A stretch of 7,756 nt of DNA. Origin: Pseudomonadota bacterium (GTDB lineage: Bacteria; Pseudomonadota; Gammaproteobacteria; Burkholderiales; Burkholderiaceae_C). Under the pieces are notes generated by a model. It worked only from the letters and a program-made list of their open reading frames with translations. It was not told where the DNA came from and did no database searches. Both the position numbers and the translations under genes were made by a program. This document shows, one piece after another, positions 1 to 7,756 of the stretch. The stretch covers positions 1 to 7,756 of the forward strand of contig JAFAGF010000161.1 in NCBI GenBank assembly GCA_023422975.1. The letters run 5' to 3'. Within the stretch, counting starts at the first letter, position 1. Every line of letters starts with the position of its first letter.

Positions 1-822
1 GTCGATAGCGTCCTTGCCCCGCATGCTTGGCTGTGCGTGATGTTTTTGCATGATCTGCGCGAAGTGGAAGCGCGCTTGCGCACAGAGAAAATGGCCGCCA
101 TGGGGCGTATGTCTGCCGCGGTAGCCCATGAAATTCGCAATCCACTGGCAGCCATTGTGCAGGCCAATGCTTTGCTGCAGGAAGACCTGACCGAGCCTGC
201 ACAACAACGCTTGAGTCATATGGTAGAGCAAAACGCGCAACGGCTAGCCCGCATTGCCGAGGACGTGTTGGACATTGCCCGTGTACAGCAGCAAATTCAG
301 CACAGTGACTCTCGTACCTTGGCGCTGGACACCGAGCTTGCCAGCATCTGGCAAGAATGGCGCCAGCAAAACTCGCACATTGCACAAGGCGTTTTCCAGC
401 CGCACAGTGCCAATGCCTACGTTGCCTTTGACACAGAACATTTGCGCCGCGTAGTCGTGAACCTGCTAGACAACGCAGCCCGCCATTGCCAAGGACAGCA
501 TGAAGATGCGCTGCAGTTGCTGAGCGGTGCTGGGGGTGAGGGACAATTTTGGCTACAGGTTTGGAGCGAAGGTGCGCCGCTGGAGGCCTCGGTGGAAAAG
601 CACCTGTTTGAGCCGTTTTTCTCGTCCCAAAGTCGCTCTACAGGCTTGGGGCTGTATATCTGCCGCGAACTCTGTCAACGCCATGAAGGCAGCATCAGCT
701 ACAGCCGCTGCGAACGCCTGACGGCACGAGGCCTACAAGCGGGCAATGCATTCACCGTACTCATGCGAGGCCGAGTGCTGCACTCTGTCAACGCTTCCTT
801 GTTTGATCCGATTGTGATGTGA
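1..822 (+). CDS. pilS: PilS-like sensor histidine kinase (5'-truncated by window edge)
   Basis: This is the C-terminal half of a two-component sensor kinase; the frame is open from base 1, so the true start and any membrane-sensor part lie upstream. In visible-residue numbering, the dimerisation/phosphoacceptor H-box AHEIRNP carries the predicted phosphorylated His43 (codon 127-129). It is followed by an N-box (NLLDNAARH, about 154-162), an F-box (LFEPFF) and a G2 box (STGLGLYICREL). The H-box wording, the G2 box and an adjacent pilR point to PilS, the inner-membrane kinase that phosphorylates PilR to control type IV pilin expression. One oddity is that the G1 region reads VWSEGAPLE where most kinases have a DxGxG ATP-binding motif. 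pilR starts seven bases after the stop, indicating co-transcription. The histidine-kinase call is firm; the PilS assignment depends on context because the diagnostic N-terminal membrane region is absent. Confidence 0.88.
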   Translation, partial: VDSVLAPHAWLCVMFLHDLREVEARLRTEKMAAMGRMSAAVAHEIRNPLAAIVQANALLQEDLTEPAQQRLSHMVEQNAQRLARIAEDVLDIARVQQQIQHSDSRTLALDTELASIWQEWRQQNSHIAQGVFQPHSANAYVAFDTEHLRRVVVNLLDNAARHCQGQHEDALQLLSGAGGEGQFWLQVWSEGAPLEASVEKHLFEPFFSSQSRSTGLGLYICRELCQRHEGSISYSRCERLTARGLQAGNAFTVLMRGRVLHSVNASLFDPIVM

Positions 823-829
823 TCGCTGT

Positions 830-2296
830 ATGGGACATACTTCAGCCACCATTCTTGTTGTCGATGATGAGCCGGATCTGCGCACCCTCTATGAGCTGAC
901 GCTGCTGCGCGAAGGTTACCGCGTGGAAACCGCTGGCACTTTGGCGCAAGCCCGTGCCCATTTGCACATTTGCCGCTTTGACGTGCTGATTACCGACATG
1001 CGCCTGCCTGACGGGCTGGGCATGGAGCTGCTGCGCGAATTGCGAGAGCAGCGCCGCCCGGAACGCGCCATTGTGATGACCGCCTATGGCTCTGCAGAAA
1101 ATGCTGTTGAAGCATTGCGCTATGGGGCGTTTGACTACCTCACCAAGCCTGTCGATCTCAAGCAGTTTCGCACCATCGTGGCCTCTGCCGTCAGCAATGA
1201 AGCGGTGGCACCCATCGCCGCTGCGCCGCACAGTACTCCCAGCCCCATGCGCAGCAACATGGGGGAAATTTTGACGGCGTCGGCTGCACTGGACCGGCTG
1301 GCCGGCACCTCCTTGGCCATACAGCAGGTCAAGCAACGCATTCAAAAAGTGGCCCAGAGCATGGCCCCCGTCCTGGTGACGGGCGAGTCTGGCACAGGCA
1401 AAGAACTGGTTGCGCGCGCGCTGCATGCCTGCAGCCACCGTGCCCACGGCCCGTGGGTGGCTGTGAACTGTGGCGCGATTCCTGAGCACTTGCTGGAGGC
1501 CGAGTTTTTTGGAGCCCGCAAAGGTGCCTACACCGGGGCTACTGCAGACCGAGAAGGTTTTTTCAGCGCTGCACGCGGCGGCACTTTATTTCTGGATGAG
1601 ATTGGTGAGTTGCCGCTGGCCATGCAAAGCAAGTTGCTGCGCGTGATCCAAGAGCGCCGCGTACGCCCGCTGGGCACCACGCAAGAAGAAGCAGTTGATG
1701 TGCGGATTGTCAGCGCCACCCACCGTGACTTGGCAGCCGACGTGCAGACAGGCAACTTCCGCCAGGATCTGTACTACCGCCTGAATGTGATCGATATTCC
1801 CATTCCCCCTTTGCGTGAACGCCGCGAAGACGTGCCCGCCTTGTGCACCGTTTTGCTGCAGCGCATTGCTGGCGAGGGCATGGGCAATCTGATCCCCACA
1901 CTGTCCCCCCATGTCTTGGCCCATCTGCAGCAGCAACCGCTGCACGGCAATGTGCGCGAGCTGGAAAACCTGCTGCACCGTGCCATCGCTTTGAATGAAG
2001 ATATGGCGCTGCCAGCAGAGGCCGATGCGGCAGCGCCAGTGGCCCTGCCACACAGCCCGCCCCACGGCGATACCGAGGAGCTGCCCAGCGACTTGCAAGC
2101 CTGGCTCGACCAGCAAGAGCGCAGCATTTTGATGCGCGCCCTGCACAGCTGTGGCTACAACCGCACCGCTGCTGCTGCGCGGCTGGGCATCAGCCTGCGC
2201 CAAATGCGCTACCGGATTGCTCGGCTGCAAATCCCACTCTCACCCGAAGAGATGGAGCCAGCCAGCGACAATGCGCTGTATGACGCCTACCACTGA
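830..2296 (+). CDS. pilR: PilR-like sigma-54-dependent response regulator (NtrC family)
   Basis: This 488-residue transcriptional activator has the full three-part NtrC layout. The receiver domain (about 6-122) has acidic residues Asp12/Asp13, phosphoacceptor Asp56, Thr84 and Lys107. The AAA+ domain (about 157-390) has Walker A GESGTGK (185-191), the sigma-54 contact loop GAYTGA (232-237), Walker B LFLDE (253-257), candidate arginine fingers Arg311 and Arg317, and sensor II GNVRELEN (373-380). The C-terminal Fis-type helix-turn-helix (about 431-466) contains NRTAAAARLGIS. The contact loop has Tyr where GAFTGA has Phe, a conservative change that should keep function. Being immediately downstream of the kinase and sharing its family, it is expected to be activated by PilS and to drive the pilin gene with sigma-54 RNA polymerase; the target gene is not in this window. 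The ATG at 830 gives a complete receiver domain, although the Shine-Dalgarno signal before it is weak, fitting translational coupling to pilS. Confidence 0.93.
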   Translation: MGHTSATILVVDDEPDLRTLYELTLLREGYRVETAGTLAQARAHLHICRFDVLITDMRLPDGLGMELLRELREQRRPERAIVMTAYGSAENAVEALRYGAFDYLTKPVDLKQFRTIVASAVSNEAVAPIAAAPHSTPSPMRSNMGEILTASAALDRLAGTSLAIQQVKQRIQKVAQSMAPVLVTGESGTGKELVARALHACSHRAHGPWVAVNCGAIPEHLLEAEFFGARKGAYTGATADREGFFSAARGGTLFLDEIGELPLAMQSKLLRVIQERRVRPLGTTQEEAVDVRIVSATHRDLAADVQTGNFRQDLYYRLNVIDIPIPPLRERREDVPALCTVLLQRIAGEGMGNLIPTLSPHVLAHLQQQPLHGNVRELENLLHRAIALNEDMALPAEADAAAPVALPHSPPHGDTEELPSDLQAWLDQQERSILMRALHSCGYNRTAAAARLGISLRQMRYRIARLQIPLSPEEMEPASDNALYDAYH

Positions 2297-2885
2297 CACA
2301 TCCACCTTCACTTGGCAGAACGGCTGGCTTTGCGGCGCACAGCACCTTCCCTCGCCCAACTTCGGCCCACGCCCTGCGGGAGAAACCATCAGCTTGGCCG
2401 TGCTGCACTCCATCAGTCTGCCGCCCGGTGAATACGGCACGGGCTGTGTGCAGCAACTCTTCACCAACCAGCTCGACTGGGACGCCCACCCCTACTTTCA
2501 AGGTATTCGGGGGCTGGAAGTTTCTGCCCATTTTTTCATCACCCGCCAAGGCGTGGTGTGGCAGTTTGTGAGCTGCGATGACCGTGCCTGGCACGCGGGG
2601 GCATCGCAATGGTGTGGCCGTGACAACTGCAATGATTTTTCAATTGGCATTGAGCTCGAAGGCCTGGAAGGCAGGCAGTTTGATCCACCCCAGTACCAGG
2701 CTTTGGAACAGCTGTGCCAAGCCTTGGCTGCCCACTACCCCCTCACACACATTGCTGGGCACGAGCACATCGCGCCGGGGCGCAAACAAGACCCCGGCCC
2801 CGGGTTTGACTGGACGCGCCTGCAGCAACCGCTGCAGCACCTGCCCGTGCAGTGGCCGCTCAGCGTACAGCCGGCCAAAGCATAA
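2271..2885 (+). CDS. ampD: AmpD: 1,6-anhydro-N-acetylmuramyl-L-alanine amidase
   Basis: This cytoplasmic zinc amidase cleaves the bond between anhydro-N-acetylmuramic acid and the stem peptide during peptidoglycan recycling; in many bacteria its loss raises AmpR-dependent beta-lactamase expression. The 204-residue protein is a single Amidase_2 domain. Residues matching Citrobacter freundii AmpD are zinc ligands His46, His164 and Asp174, catalytic Glu128 in SIGIELEG, and Lys172 in HIAPGRKQDPG. SISLPPGEYG near His46 and the DPGPGFDW segment are also AmpD-typical. There is no signal peptide, which separates it from periplasmic AmiD-type relatives. The frame is open back to 2151, but that start would overlap pilR by 146 bases. 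The ATG at 2271 has GGAG at 2254-2257, 13 bases upstream. A second ATG at 2280, three codons later, is equally possible. Either start lies inside the end of pilR, so translation is probably coupled. A terminator follows about 65 bases after the stop. Confidence 0.93.
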   Translation: MRCMTPTTDTSTFTWQNGWLCGAQHLPSPNFGPRPAGETISLAVLHSISLPPGEYGTGCVQQLFTNQLDWDAHPYFQGIRGLEVSAHFFITRQGVVWQFVSCDDRAWHAGASQWCGRDNCNDFSIGIELEGLEGRQFDPPQYQALEQLCQALAAHYPLTHIAGHEHIAPGRKQDPGPGFDWTRLQQPLQHLPVQWPLSVQPAKA

Positions 2886-2888
2886 AAA

Positions 2889-2933
2889 AGAGAGCTGCTT
2901 GCGCTGATCTATCAAGCTTTTTCAGCATAAAAG
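2889..2933 (+). repeat. Intergenic repeat-family copy 1 (after ampD)
   Basis: This segment, just after the ampD stop, aligns without large gaps to 6318-6363 after the nrdA stop. Shared blocks in the same order are an AGC-rich start, GCGCT, CAA, GCTTT and an AGC near the end, followed by an A/T-rich tail. It contains a short internal inverted repeat (GCTTG 2897-2901 with CAAGC 2913-2917). I recall similar short GCGCT-centred elements between genes of Comamonadaceae, but that is memory rather than a search. It could instead be a chance similarity between two A/T-rich spacers. Confidence 0.5.
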
Positions 2934-2951
2934 ACTTTCAATCTGAGATAC

Positions 2952-2976
2952 AGAGCGCACCAAGCGCTCTTTTTTA
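2952..2976 (+). terminator. Intrinsic terminator after ampD
   Basis: A perfect 7-bp stem (AGAGCGC 2952-2958 with GCGCTCT 2964-2970) closes a five-base loop ACCAA and runs directly into a run of T residues (2970-2975). This is a textbook Rho-independent terminator for transcripts coming from pilS-pilR-ampD, and it separates that group from the nrdA control region. Confidence 0.88.
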
Positions 2977-3006
2977 TGCAACTCTTGCCTACACCTAACT
3001 AGGCAA

Positions 3007-3054
3007 ACACTACATATAGCGCTTTAACAAAAATCAAAACAACACATATAGCGC
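3007..3054 (+). promoter_or_regulatory. Upstream pair of NrdR-box-like operators
   Basis: Two 16-base sites start at 3007 (ACACTACATATAGCGC) and 3039 (ACAACACATATAGCGC). By eye they match the known NrdR-box consensus acaCwAtATaTwGtgt at about 13 and 11 of 16 positions, and both share ACATATAGCGC exactly. Their starts are 32 bases apart, about three helical turns, which is the arrangement known for NrdR, the zinc-finger/ATP-cone repressor of ribonucleotide reductase genes. They lie upstream of nrdA and bracket a candidate promoter, so repression of nrdAB when dATP/ATP levels signal sufficiency is the natural reading. The binding itself is inferred. Confidence 0.75.
3024..3052 (+). promoter_or_regulatory. 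Candidate sigma-70 promoter P1 for nrdAB
   Basis: A -35 element TTAACA (3024-3029, five of six matches to TTGACA), a 17-base spacer and a -10 element TATAGC (3047-3052, four of six) fit a housekeeping promoter, with a start near 3059. The -35 begins one base after the first NrdR-like box, and the -10 lies inside the second. A repressor bound to both boxes would therefore block RNA polymerase. Use of this promoter implies a leader of about 340 nucleotides before the nrdA start. Confidence 0.55.
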
Positions 3055-3270
3055 CACAAAGCCATCACTCACCAAGGGGCTTAAGCATTTTTTTGCGCAG
3101 GCCGTACCTAATGCCGGGCAAGGCCTGCACGCCACTTTGGCCCGGCAATCCGCAGCCCGCCTCGTTTCTTGCACTCATGCACAAGCTCTGCAACGCTTGC
3201 CCGCATGTCAACAGGGAAATTTGCGGAGTACCAACGGCACACCTGCGCGCTTTTGTCACATCACACAAAT

Positions 3271-3317
3271 ACACTACCAATAGTGTTTTTATTTTCACAA
3301 AACACCATTGGTAGCGC
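3271..3317 (+). promoter_or_regulatory. Downstream pair of NrdR-box-like operators
   Basis: A second pair of 16-base sites starts at 3271 (ACACTACCAATAGTGT) and 3302 (ACACCATTGGTAGCGC), 31 bases apart. The first has complete ACACTA and TAGTGT half-sites. The second, read on the opposite strand, matches the first at 13 of 16 positions. Spacing and half-sites again fit NrdR. A promoter here is less clear: TTGTCA at 3253-3258 is a fair -35, but the -10 at the right distance (ACCAAT or TACCAA, inside the first box) is weak. The arms also form an RNA hairpin in any transcript starting upstream. Confidence 0.65.
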
Positions 3318-3387
3318 ACAGAAACGGTGCGCAGCACAGTCTTTTTTGGGGCGATGCACGCTGTGGCAACGCCCAACCACCTGCACC

Positions 3388-3393
3388 AAGAGG
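3388..3393 (+). promoter_or_regulatory. Ribosome binding site deciding the nrdA start
   Basis: AAGAGG lies five bases before the ATG at 3399. The alternative in-frame starts, GTG at 3327 and ATG at 3354, lack a comparable properly spaced site; the latter has only a G-rich stretch almost touching the start codon. This favours 3399. Confidence 0.65.
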
Positions 3394-3398
3394 CCCTC

Positions 3399-6305
<2,907 letters not shown>

Positions 6306-6317
6306 GCACATTCATTT

Positions 6318-6363
6318 TTCATAGCAGCCAGCGCTCACCAAACAATGCTTTCAAAGCCAATAG
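6318..6363 (+). repeat. Intergenic repeat-family copy 2 (after nrdA)
   Basis: The segment lies 13 bases after the nrdA stop and aligns in the same orientation with 2889-2933 after ampD. Shared features are the AGC-rich start, the central GCGCT and the GCTTT block, each at about the same spacing. Its second half forms the left arm of the stem-loop at 6341-6379. It is diverged from copy 1, so the family link is likely but not certain. Confidence 0.5.
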
Positions 6364-6379
6364 TCTTGAAATCATTGTT
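6341..6379 (+). other. Stem-loop in the nrdA-nrdB intergenic region
   Basis: AACAATGcTTTCAA (6341-6354) pairs with TTGAAAtCATTGTT (6366-6379): 13 of 14 positions pair, with one C/T mismatch and an 11-base loop. No T run follows directly (the next bases are AAACCTGC), so it is not a standard terminator. A role in stabilising or processing the joint nrdA-nrdB message, or in setting the subunit ratio, is possible but inferred. Confidence 0.6.
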
Positions 6380-6426
6380 AAACCTGCGCAGCCAGCTCCC
6401 TTTTTTGCATACGCAAGGAGTTCACC

Positions 6427-7515
6427 ATGCTGAGTTTTGACGACGAAACAGGCACTGCCACACACCCCTCCGCTCACGAAGAGCAAGCCCGTACGGACTT
6501 GCGCGTCAACGCGGTAGACAAGCGCATCATCAATGGCAAAACCGACGTCAACCAATTGGTGCCATTCAAATACAAATGGGCCTGGGAAAAATACTTGGCG
6601 ACTTGTGCCAACCACTGGATGCCGCAAGAAGTCAACATGACGCGCGATATTGCGCTGTGGAAAGACCCGAATGGCTTAACCGAAGACGAACGTCGCATCG
6701 TCAAGCGCAATCTAGGCTTCTTCACGACCGCAGACTCGTTGGCTGCGAACAACATTGTTCTAGGGACTTACCGCCATATCACCGCCCCCGAATGCCGCCA
6801 GTTTCTGCTGCGCCAAGCATTTGAAGAAGCCATCCACACCCATGCCTACCAGTACATCGTGGAGTCCATCGGGCTGGATGAAGGCGAGATCTTCAACGCC
6901 TACAACGAGATCAAATCCATCCGCGACAAGGACGAGTTTTTGATCCCGTTCATCGATGCGATCATGGATCCGCACTTTCACACCGGCACGCCCGAAAACG
7001 ACCAGACGCTGCTGAAGTCTTTGATCGTTTTTGCCTGCTTGATGGAGGGGCTGTTCTTCTATGTGGGCTTCACGCAAATCCTGGCACTGGGTCGCCAAAA
7101 CAAAATGGTTGGCGCGGCCGAGCAGTACCAGTACATCCTGCGTGACGAGTCCATGCACTGCAACTTTGGCATCGACTTGATCAACCAGCTCAAGCTCGAA
7201 AACCCACATCTGTGGACCGCCGAATTCAAGGAAGAAATCAACGCGCTGTTCCGCAAAGCCGTGGACCTGGAATACGCCTACGCAGAGGACACCATGCCGC
7301 GCGGTGTGCTGGGTATGAACGCATCGATGTTCAAAGGTTATCTGCGCTATATCGCCAACCGCCGTGCCACACAAATTGGGTTGGAAGAACTGTTCCCCGG
7401 TGAAGAAAATCCCTTCCCCTGGATGAGCGAAATGATCGATTTAAAGAAAGAGCGCAACTTCTTTGAGACAAGAGTCATCGAATACCAATCCGGTGGTGCA
7501 CTTTCTTGGGATTAA
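6427..7515 (+). CDS. nrdB: Class Ia ribonucleoside-diphosphate reductase, beta subunit
   Basis: This is the small subunit that houses the diiron centre and stable tyrosyl radical, which starts catalysis in NrdA. The 362-residue protein is a complete ferritin-like fold. By alignment with E. coli NrdB, the iron ligands are Asp103, Glu134, His137, Glu207, Glu241 and His244, found in [27 protein letters not shown] and [10 protein letters not shown]. Tyr141, four residues after His137, is the radical tyrosine, so this is a normal Ia enzyme and not a Tyr-less variant. The C-terminal tail includes Tyr353 and an acidic end, expected to dock into NrdA and carry the radical-transfer path. The ATG at 6427 has a strong AAGGAG at 6415-6420 with a six-base gap, so nrdB can be translated independently at a high level. 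I see no separate promoter in the 121-base spacer, so it is probably co-transcribed with nrdA. Confidence 0.97.
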   Translation: MLSFDDETGTATHPSAHEEQARTDLRVNAVDKRIINGKTDVNQLVPFKYKWAWEKYLATCANHWMPQEVNMTRDIALWKDPNGLTEDERRIVKRNLGFFTTADSLAANNIVLGTYRHITAPECRQFLLRQAFEEAIHTHAYQYIVESIGLDEGEIFNAYNEIKSIRDKDEFLIPFIDAIMDPHFHTGTPENDQTLLKSLIVFACLMEGLFFYVGFTQILALGRQNKMVGAAEQYQYILRDESMHCNFGIDLINQLKLENPHLWTAEFKEEINALFRKAVDLEYAYAEDTMPRGVLGMNASMFKGYLRYIANRRATQIGLEELFPGEENPFPWMSEMIDLKKERNFFETRVIEYQSGGALSWD

Positions 7516-7559
7516 GTCGTTATAAAGCCTCGCAAACTCGTGCAATGGAATTCATAATG

Positions 7560-7605
7560 CGCCCATGCCATCACAAATTATTTCTACAGGTGATGGCATG
7601 GGGCG
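7560..7605 (+). terminator. Long hairpin after nrdB, probable terminator
   Basis: CGCCCATGCCATCAC (7560-7574) pairs with 7590-7605 over 15 bp, including 13 contiguous pairs from CCCATGCCATCAC, with one bulged G on the right arm and a 15-base A/T-rich loop. It is followed by GTTTGTGTGT, a short and interrupted T stretch. It lies 44 bases after the nrdB stop and most likely ends the nrdAB transcript. The weak T tract leaves room for partial read-through or a 3'-end protecting role. Confidence 0.68.
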
Positions 7606-7647
7606 TTTGTGTGTCCACGCGTCGAACCACTCCACGTCGCGATGGCT

Positions 7648-7674
7648 CGTAATCGCTCTTTGAGTTCGATTACG
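7648..7674 (+). promoter_or_regulatory. Inverted repeat upstream of the histone H1-like gene
   Basis: CGTAATCG (7648-7655) and CGATTACG (7667-7674) form a perfect 8-bp inverted repeat around an 11-base loop that itself holds CTC/GAG. It ends 35 bases before the next start codon and has no T run after it. It may be an operator or a 5' leader hairpin. I could not place a convincing promoter in 7606-7709. Confidence 0.45.
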
Positions 7675-7709
7675 CAAACGCTGTGTGCAAATTGATGAAG
7701 GAGAAAACG

Positions 7710-7756
7710 ATGGCAACTGCAAAGAAAGTGGCTGATAAAAAAGCTGCACCCGTAAC
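7710..7756 (+). CDS. Histone H1-like protein, N-terminus only (truncated by window edge)
   Basis: An ATG at 7710 preceded by a strong AAGGAG (7698-7703, six-base gap) opens a frame reading MATAKKVADKKAAPV up to the window edge. The Lys/Ala/Pro-rich start is typical of the bacterial histone H1-like, HctB/AlgP-type DNA-binding proteins common in Burkholderiales, which bind DNA through repeated Lys-Ala motifs in the nucleoid. I recall such a gene next to nrdB in related genomes. Only 15 codons are visible, so length, repeat number and integrity cannot be judged. The strong ribosome binding site suggests high expression. Confidence 0.72.
   Translation, partial: MATAKKVADKKAAPV

Larger units (their letters stand above)
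2977..3398 (+). other. Non-coding control region and leader upstream of nrdA
   Basis: About 420 bases between the ampD terminator and the chosen nrdA start hold no convincing gene. In order they contain a small inverted repeat TTGCCT/AGGCAA (2985-2990/3001-3006), the first NrdR-like box pair with a promoter between the boxes, and a GC-rich 8-bp inverted repeat (TGCCGGGC 3112-3119 with GCCCGGCA 3140-3147). These are followed by the second NrdR-like pair inside a long hairpin (3274-3314), and then a 6-bp hairpin (3314-3332) with a T run at 3342-3347. The open frames crossing it on both strands give low-complexity or unrelated-looking peptides and start without a ribosome binding site. I looked for cobalamin-riboswitch boxes and did not find the expected series. 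Confidence 0.6.

Noticed and set aside
842..1489. Open frame of 215 codons antisense to the PilR receiver and AAA+ regions
   Set aside because: It is fully covered by well-supported pilR motifs on the other strand, and its product has no recognisable domain.
2151..2270. Longer AmpD N-terminus starting at 2151
   Set aside because: It would overlap the conserved Fis-type helix-turn-helix codons of pilR by 146 bases and adds residues unlike AmpD. The AmpD-like sequence begins after 2271.
3112..3165. Cobalamin riboswitch-like fragment (GCCACTTTGG near a hairpin)
   Set aside because: The required ordered series of B12-box elements is missing, the GCCACTG box is imperfect, and class Ia NrdAB does not need cobalamin.
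3230..3256. Possible sigma-54 promoter (GGCAC...GC) that PilR might use
   Set aside because: The TTGC -12 element is absent at the needed spacing, so the match does not hold.
3093..3314. Possible 73-residue + strand small gene in the nrdA leader
   Set aside because: It starts with TTG without a ribosome binding site, has irregular composition, and runs through the proximal NrdR-like boxes. It is more likely chance.
6366..6400. Separate nrdB promoter using TTGAAA as a -35 element
   Set aside because: No acceptable -10 element lies 16-18 bases downstream, and the TTGAAA is explained by the stem-loop.

Overview
The window is a stretch of conserved chromosomal genes, all on the + strand, from what looks like a betaproteobacterium of the order Burkholderiales, most likely the family Comamonadaceae. 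That placement is an inference. It rests on the gene order pilS-pilR-ampD-nrdA-nrdB-histone H1-like, the protein sequences, and intergenic repeats resembling ones I recall from Comamonadaceae genomes. There are no mobile elements, CRISPR arrays, tRNA or rRNA genes, and no sign of horizontal transfer. I found no new defence or biosynthetic system.

Positions 1-2885 hold a tightly packed group. It starts with the C-terminal half of a PilS-like sensor histidine kinase, cut by the window edge. Seven bases later comes its partner PilR, a sigma-54-dependent response regulator expected to control type IV pilin transcription. AmpD follows, an anhydro-muramyl-peptide amidase of peptidoglycan recycling whose start lies inside the 3' end of pilR. 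A clear intrinsic terminator at 2952-2976 closes the group.

Positions 2886-3398 are a roughly 510-base non-coding region and the most interesting part of the window. It carries a repeat-family copy, the ampD terminator, and two separate pairs of NrdR-box-like palindromes (3007/3039 and 3271/3302; spacing 32 and 31 bases). A good sigma-70-type promoter is threaded between the first pair. The rest would form a leader of about 340 nucleotides with several inverted repeats, one of which coincides with the second NrdR pair.

Positions 3399-7515 encode class Ia ribonucleotide reductase. NrdA is the large catalytic subunit with two ATP-cone regions, and NrdB is the diiron/tyrosyl-radical subunit. 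Together they make deoxyribonucleotides for DNA synthesis. The 121-base gap between them holds a second repeat-family copy and a 13-bp stem-loop. A long hairpin (7560-7605) follows nrdB. At 7710 a lysine/alanine-rich histone H1-like protein begins and runs off the window.
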